NCBI GenBank assembly: GCA_016207265.1 | Contig: JACQPZ010000121.1 | Span: 1 to 9,404, forward strand | Source of the DNA: Candidatus Latescibacterota bacterium | Lineage (GTDB): Bacteria; Eisenbacteria; RBG-16-71-46; SZUA-252 | Reading direction: 5' to 3' | DNA length: 9,404 nucleotides | Shown here: positions 5,672-9,404 of the stretch, one piece after another | How positions within the stretch are numbered: the first letter of the stretch is position 1 | Layout: the number at the start of each line of letters is the position of its first letter | Translations under genes and position numbers: made by a program | The notes under the pieces: model-generated | Database searches by the model: none | The model's input: only the letters and a program-made list of their open reading frames with translations | Told to the model about the DNA's origin: nothing

Positions 5672-6647
5672 CCCCGGGCGGACGCTTTCGCTCTCGAACG
5701 CGTTCCGCACGGTCGGGGCCATCCTGGTCGGCGCGGCGCTGATGGCCGCGGCGAACACCGACATTCCCTCTCCACTGCCGTGGGCGTTCGGGCTCCTGCC
5801 GCTGGGGCTCCTGTGGCTCGCCCGCAAAGTGGGTCTTCTGCTCGGGGCGCTGGCCGCGACCTCCACGACCGGAGCGCTCTACGCTTCGGGGATGAAGGAG
5901 CCCGGGCAGCTGATCTTCATCGGCGTCCTCGCGGCGGCCGGGCTTCTCCTGGCGGCCTGCGCGCGGAGGCGTCTCCCCGCGTCGTTCACGGCCACGCTCG
6001 CCACGGCGCTCGTGCTCGTCGTGGCGGGCGGATACCTCCTCTCGGGCGGGATGGAGGAGCTGACCCGGGTCCTCGCGGCGCGCATCGGCGAGCTCAAGCG
6101 CATGGAGAGCGAGCACCGTCTTTCCCAGGCGCTCGGGCTCTCCGCGGTCGAGTTCAACCGTGCGCTCGAGGAGACGGGCCGGATCTGGACGCTTCTTTTG
6201 CCCTCGCTCTTCGCGCTCAAGTGGGCGATCGTGATCGCGATCAACTGCTGGCTCGCCTCCGTTCTGTTCCAGGATGCGGACGGGTTCCCACGGTTCACGG
6301 AGTTCTCGGCGTGGCGCGTGCACCCGGCCGGCGCATGGGTCTTGGCGCTCGCCCTGATCCTCATGATCACGAGGTGGAAACCCGCATTCGAAGGGGGCGT
6401 CAATCTGGCGTTTCCGCTCGTGCTCGCGTACACGGTCCAGGGCTTCGCGGTCGCCCGGTACGTGGCGCAGGCATTCCAGATCCGGGGGCTGGTTCAAATC
6501 GCGGTGTTGGTCCTCATGTTTCTCATGCCCGTTCTCATCGCGGCGCTGACCGCGATCGGGCTGTTGGATGTCTGGTACGACTTTCGGCTGAAAGCCACAC
6601 CCGACCCGGGCGCGCCCCTCGGCAGAGGGCGCGGAATGGACGACTAG
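5655..6647 (+). CDS. DUF2232 / YybS-like polytopic membrane protein
   Basis: This 330-residue integral membrane protein lies between rpsR and rplI. Hydrophobic segments fall near residues 18-33, 42-76 (probably two), 85-103, 110-130, 177-205, 225-239, 248-272 and 278-304. A polar, helical stretch with many charged residues (133-175) interrupts them. The C-terminal GLLDVWYDFRLK (302-313) is typical of the YybS/DUF2232 family. The biochemical role of the family is unknown; resemblance to the S-component or energy-coupling type of transporter has been suggested for it. The GTG at 5655 lies inside rpsR and has no clear ribosome binding site, so translation is probably coupled to rpsR. The next in-frame Met (residue 30) would cut into the first membrane segment. 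Its stop overlaps the rplI ribosome binding site. Confidence 0.82.
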   Translation: MSSIADPGRTLSLSNAFRTVGAILVGAALMAAANTDIPSPLPWAFGLLPLGLLWLARKVGLLLGALAATSTTGALYASGMKEPGQLIFIGVLAAAGLLLAACARRRLPASFTATLATALVLVVAGGYLLSGGMEELTRVLAARIGELKRMESEHRLSQALGLSAVEFNRALEETGRIWTLLLPSLFALKWAIVIAINCWLASVLFQDADGFPRFTEFSAWRVHPAGAWVLALALILMITRWKPAFEGGVNLAFPLVLAYTVQGFAVARYVAQAFQIRGLVQIAVLVLMFLMPVLIAALTAIGLLDVWYDFRLKATPDPGAPLGRGRGMDD

Positions 6648-6653
6648 GAGGAG
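6646..6653 (+). promoter_or_regulatory. Ribosome binding site of rplI overlapping the upstream stop
   Basis: AGGAGGAG overlaps the TAG stop (6645-6647) of the membrane protein gene and lies 2 to 5 nt before the ATG at 6656, depending on which GGAG pairs. It identifies the rplI start inside a longer open frame that begins at 5780. Confidence 0.75.
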
Positions 6654-6655
6654 CG

Positions 6656-7099
6656 ATGGAGGTCATACTTCTCGAAGATATCGGCGGGCTGGGCAAGCGC
6701 GGGACCGCCGTGCGCGTCGCGGACGGTTACGCGCGCAATTTTCTCATCCCGCGCAAGAAAGCCATCGAGGCCGTCGGAAACGCACGGGCCGTCTTCAAGG
6801 ACCGGGAACGCGCGCGCGTGGCCCATGAGGCGAAGCAGCGCCAGGGCGCGGAGCGGCTGCGGGAGGAGCTGATGGGGGTCTCGCTCCAGTTCAGCGTCGA
6901 GGCGGGCGACGAGGATCAGCTCTACGGTTCCGTGAGCGCCCACGACATCCAGGAGGCGCTGGCCGCGAAGGGATACTCCGTCGAGCGCAAGGCGGTGCGC
7001 CTGGCCGAGCCGATCAAGTCGCTCGGGGTCCTCGAGGTTCCGATCCACCTGTTCGAGGAGATCGAAGCCCCGGTCAAGGTCTGGGTGGTGCGGAAATGA
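6656..7099 (+). CDS. rplI: Large ribosomal protein bL9
   Basis: bL9 binds 23S rRNA near the L1 stalk and helps maintain reading frame. The 147-residue protein has the signature block MEVILLEDIGGLGKRG (1-16) with VRVADGYARNFLIPRKKA (19-36), then a long charged connecting helix (about 43-72). The C-terminal domain includes LYGSVSAHDIQEAL (89-102) and IKSLGVLEVPIHLFEEI (120-136). Length and both domains are normal. The same frame stays open back to 5780, but that part is antiphase to the membrane protein gene and unrelated to bL9. The TGA stop overlaps the next ATG (ATGA), implying coupled translation of the parvulin lipoprotein. Confidence 0.96.
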   Translation: MEVILLEDIGGLGKRGTAVRVADGYARNFLIPRKKAIEAVGNARAVFKDRERARVAHEAKQRQGAERLREELMGVSLQFSVEAGDEDQLYGSVSAHDIQEALAAKGYSVERKAVRLAEPIKSLGVLEVPIHLFEEIEAPVKVWVVRK

Positions 7100-8418
7100 G
7101 GCGGCGGATCGGAATTCGGCTGACGGCGCGCGTCTCGGTGGCAGGCTGCGTCCTGCTCGCCGGATTTGTCGGGGGACTCGGGGGTTGCTCGTCGACCAAG
7201 CCGCCCGCGGGAAGCGAGGCGCGATCCCGTCCTCCGCTGTGGCGCCCCGCCGCACCCGACACGAGCGGACCCGTCGTTGGAATCGTCGGCAGCCGGCGCA
7301 TCACCCGGCACGACGTCGATTCGATCATTCAGGGCGCGCCGGCCTCGGTTCTCGAGGACGCGATGAGCAGCCCCGAGGAATACAAGAAGCTCGTCGAGCG
7401 GATTCTGGAGCAGGAGACCCTCTACCAGGCGGCGCTCGAGGCCGGCACGGAGTCGGATTCCGCCTATCGCGCCGAGCTTGCCGCCACGAAGCGGCAGCTT
7501 CTCGTCCGGCATTACTACCGGAACGTAGAAGCGTCGCTCCCTCCCGTTCCCGACTCCCTCGTGCGCGCCTACTACGACGAGTACGGCGAGGAATTCAAGG
7601 TCCCGGCGCGCGCGTTCGTCCGACACATCCTGCTTCCGACGCGCACCAAAGCCGACCAGGTGCGCAAGCGGCTGAAGGCGGGCGAGACCTGGGATGCGGC
7701 CTGCGCGCGGTATTCGACGGACAAGGTCAACGCGAAGGAGGGCGGCCGACTGGGCAACGTCGTGTCCGACGTCGATATCGTCCCGGGCGTCGGTCGGGCC
7801 CCGGCCATCGTGGCCGCTGCGTTTCGGCTCAGGGAAGGCGAGACGAGCGAGCCGCTCAAGAGCGATCGCGGTTGGCACCTGATCCGGGTGGAGGACGTGA
7901 AGCCGGGCGGGAAGCCGGAATACCAGCTCGTGCGGAAGCGGATCCGCGCGCACCTCGAAGGGGAGCGGACCGAAGCGTTCCAGAAGACGCTCTTCGACTC
8001 GCTGAAGCAGCGCCTCGGCGTGACGGTCTTCGACGATTCCCTCGCGCTCGCGCTGAAGCCGCCGCGGTCTGCTGCCGAGCTGTTCCAGGCGGTGCAGCAG
8101 GCCGGGTCGCCGGAGCAGCAGATCGAGCTCTTCCGGCAGATCGTCGAACGCCATGCCGACGACAAGGAGGCCGCGCAGGCCCAGTTCATGATCGGGTTCA
8201 CCTACGCGGAGGAATTGGGCGACTTCACCTCGGCTAAAGCCGCGTTCGAAGAATTCCTCAATAAGTATCCGAACTCCGATCTCGTGGAGTCGGCGAAGTG
8301 GATGATGGAGAACATGCGATCGAACCGGCTCCCGCCCGGAGTCGGCGCTCCGGGCGACTCCTCGGCGGTGAACATCGCTCCTTCCGCGCCGGGCGGAGGC
8401 ACGGAAACGAAACCATGA
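7096..8418 (+). CDS. Parvulin (SurA-like) peptidyl-prolyl isomerase lipoprotein with C-terminal TPR region
   Basis: This 440-residue predicted periplasmic chaperone has a lipoprotein signal peptide: Arg-rich start, hydrophobic core 13-28 and lipobox LGGC with acylated Cys31. A SurA-N-like helical region (about 60-165) follows. The parvulin (PPIC) domain (about 171-268) shows ARAFVRHILLPT at 171-182, GGRLGNV at 216-222 and GETSEPLKSDRGWHLIRVED at 248-267. The C-terminal part (about 338-405) looks like two TPR-type helical repeats, QIELFRQIVERH and FTSAKAAFEEFLNKYPNSD, of the kind found in outer-membrane assembly lipoproteins. A Gly/Pro-rich tail ends it. Related enzymes isomerise prolyl bonds or chaperone outer-membrane proteins. 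It overlaps rplI and the following gene by 4 bp each (ATGA). Substrates are unknown, and some parvulin-like domains lack isomerase activity. Confidence 0.88.
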   Translation: MRRRIGIRLTARVSVAGCVLLAGFVGGLGGCSSTKPPAGSEARSRPPLWRPAAPDTSGPVVGIVGSRRITRHDVDSIIQGAPASVLEDAMSSPEEYKKLVERILEQETLYQAALEAGTESDSAYRAELAATKRQLLVRHYYRNVEASLPPVPDSLVRAYYDEYGEEFKVPARAFVRHILLPTRTKADQVRKRLKAGETWDAACARYSTDKVNAKEGGRLGNVVSDVDIVPGVGRAPAIVAAAFRLREGETSEPLKSDRGWHLIRVEDVKPGGKPEYQLVRKRIRAHLEGERTEAFQKTLFDSLKQRLGVTVFDDSLALALKPPRSAAELFQAVQQAGSPEQQIELFRQIVERHADDKEAAQAQFMIGFTYAEELGDFTSAKAAFEEFLNKYPNSDLVESAKWMMENMRSNRLPPGVGAPGDSSAVNIAPSAPGGGTETKP

Positions 8419-8930
8419 GCATGATTCCCGTTCGGGTCGGGGGTCTCGCGATCGACGAGCGCACCAAGAGCCCCGTGGTCCTCCTGCAAGAGATCGAGGG
8501 CGACCGGGTGCTGCCGATCTGGATCGGGCCGATGGAGGCGAGCGCGATTCACATGGAGCTTCTGGGCAAGAAGTACCAGCGCCCGCTGACGCACGACCTC
8601 ATGATCAACATCCTCGAGGGGCTCAGCGCCCGGGTCTCACGGGTCGTGATCACCGATTTGAAAGAGAGCACGTTCTTCGCCAACATCTACATCGACGCCG
8701 GGGGGGGCGCCGTGGCGGTCGACGCGCGCCCCAGCGATTCCATCGCGATCGCCCTCCGCTCGCGCGCTCCGATCTTCATCGTCGAGAAGCTGTTCGAGAA
8801 ATCGGCCCAGGAGAACATCACCGCGCCCAAGACCGAGCGAACGCCCGAGGAAAAGGCGGAGGAGCTGAGACGGTACCTCGAGGGCCTGAACCCGGAAGAC
8901 TTCGGCAAGTTCAATCCCGAGGAGCTCTAG
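8415..8930 (+). CDS. Bifunctional nuclease family protein (DUF151)
   Basis: This 171-residue cytosolic protein of the BFN/DUF151 family carries the hallmark blocks VVLLQEIEGDRVLPIWIGPMEA (21-42), RPLTHDLM (56-63), VITDLKESTFFANIYI (78-93) and DARPSDSIAIALR (103-115). The C-terminal LRRYLEGLNPEDFGKF (151-166) is also typical. Plant members were reported to have RNase and DNase activity; the bacterial role is not settled. The ATG at 8415 overlaps the parvulin gene stop (ATGA), while a second ATG lies at 8421. No strong ribosome binding site is adjacent, which supports translational coupling. Confidence 0.92.
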   Translation: MSMIPVRVGGLAIDERTKSPVVLLQEIEGDRVLPIWIGPMEASAIHMELLGKKYQRPLTHDLMINILEGLSARVSRVVITDLKESTFFANIYIDAGGGAVAVDARPSDSIAIALRSRAPIFIVEKLFEKSAQENITAPKTERTPEEKAEELRRYLEGLNPEDFGKFNPEEL

Positions 8931-8940
8931 GGCCACCGGC

Positions 8941-9404
8941 GTGACGACCCGGCCCGTCATCGCGGGGTTTCGAGATCAGGCCCCCCGCATCCCCAAGTCC
9001 GCCTACATTGCGCCCACCGCCTCCGTGGTGGGCGATGTCGTTTTGGGGGAAGAGGCGAGCGTCTGGTTTGGGGCGGTGATCCGGGGCGACGTCGGTCCGA
9101 TCCGGATCGGGGAGCGGACGAACATCCAGGACGGCTGCGTTCTCCACGTGACGGGCGGAAGAACTCCGCTTAGAGTCGGCGCCGCGGTCACCGTCGGACA
9201 CCGGGTCATCCTGCACGGCGCCACGGTGGAGGACCGGTGCCTGATCGGAATGGGGTCGATCCTGCTCGACGGATGTGTGATCGGCGAGGAATCCCTCGTG
9301 GCGGCGGGGAGCGTCGTTCTCGAGGGGATGCGCGTGCCGCCGCGGTCCTTCGTCGCCGGAGTGCCCGCGCGGATCAAGGGCCCGATCCCCGAGGCTCAAC
9401 GCGC
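8941..9404 (+). CDS. Gamma-class carbonic anhydrase family protein (3' truncated by window)
   Basis: This left-handed beta-helix hexapeptide-repeat protein runs open to the window edge with 154 codons visible. Counting from the GTG, it has RGD (48-50), NIQDGCVLHV with Gln63 and His69 (61-70), and VGHRVILHG with His87 and His92 (85-93). The Arg, Asp and Gln of the active site and all three zinc-binding histidines of the gamma-CA family are therefore present. The repeat continues through LIGMGSILLDG (101-111) and LVAAGSVV to the PPRSFVAGVPAR segment. Family members hydrate CO2 to bicarbonate, though many YrdA/PaaY-type homologues have weak or unknown activity. The GTG at 8941 lies 10 bp after the DUF151 gene stop, with AGGG (8929-8932) 8 nt upstream. 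Most of the family length (about 170-180 residues) is visible. Confidence 0.92.
   Translation, partial: MTTRPVIAGFRDQAPRIPKSAYIAPTASVVGDVVLGEEASVWFGAVIRGDVGPIRIGERTNIQDGCVLHVTGGRTPLRVGAAVTVGHRVILHGATVEDRCLIGMGSILLDGCVIGEESLVAAGSVVLEGMRVPPRSFVAGVPARIKGPIPEAQR

Noticed and set aside
5780..6655. Upstream part of the open frame that ends in rplI, suggesting a fusion protein
   Set aside because: It lies over the DUF2232 gene in another frame and has low-complexity Arg/Gly content. rplI has its own ATG with AGGAGG at 6656.
6922..8154. 410-codon open frame on the minus strand opposite rplI and the parvulin gene
   Set aside because: It is complementary to two genes with clear family motifs, and the predicted protein is a compositional shadow without recognisable motifs.

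Overview
The window is a GC-rich stretch of chromosome in which every supportable gene lies on the + strand, mostly with overlapping ends or short gaps. It looks like core, vertically inherited genome. No mobile element, CRISPR array, rRNA or obviously foreign island was found. Envelope features (a phosphoheptose isomerase end, a periplasm-directed parvulin lipoprotein) point to a diderm bacterium. The order ispE - spoVG - tRNA-Gln - prs - rplY - pth - rpsF - rpsR - DUF2232 - rplI resembles what I recall from deltaproteobacteria-like lineages and related uncultivated phyla such as Eisenbacteria. That placement is inference from gene order and composition, not a phylogeny.

Layout. Positions 1-99 hold the last codons of a GmhA-type sugar isomerase. 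They overlap (ATGA) a UbiA-family gene resembling decaprenyl-phosphate phosphoribosyltransferase (96-1001). ispE follows 2 bp later (1004-1900) and contains a strong sigma70-like promoter inside its coding sequence (1580-1608). Next come spoVG (2015-2305), tRNA-Gln(UUG) with encoded CCA (2378-2452), and a 217-bp leader with three inverted repeats ahead of prs (2670-3683). The translation block is then rplY/ctc (3719-4396), pth (4413-4985), rpsF (4994-5374), rpsR (5429-5671), a DUF2232/YybS-like membrane protein (5655-6647) and rplI (6656-7099). The last section is a parvulin-TPR lipoprotein (7096-8418), a DUF151 bifunctional-nuclease family gene (8415-8930) and a gamma-class carbonic anhydrase cut off by the window end (8941-9404).

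How the genes work together. IspE makes isoprenoid precursors, which ultimately supply the polyprenyl phosphate used by the UbiA-family enzyme. Prs makes the PRPP that enzyme would consume as its other substrate. Ribosomal proteins bL25, bS6, bS18 and bL9 are grouped with peptidyl-tRNA hydrolase and a glutamine tRNA, forming a translation cluster. The downstream genes concern envelope folding and possibly stress or CO2 metabolism.

Nothing here is an obviously new system. The best leads are regulatory or annotation questions: the promoter inside ispE, the structured prs leader, the start codon of pth, and the parvulin-TPR/BFN/gamma-CA group attached to the ribosomal operon.
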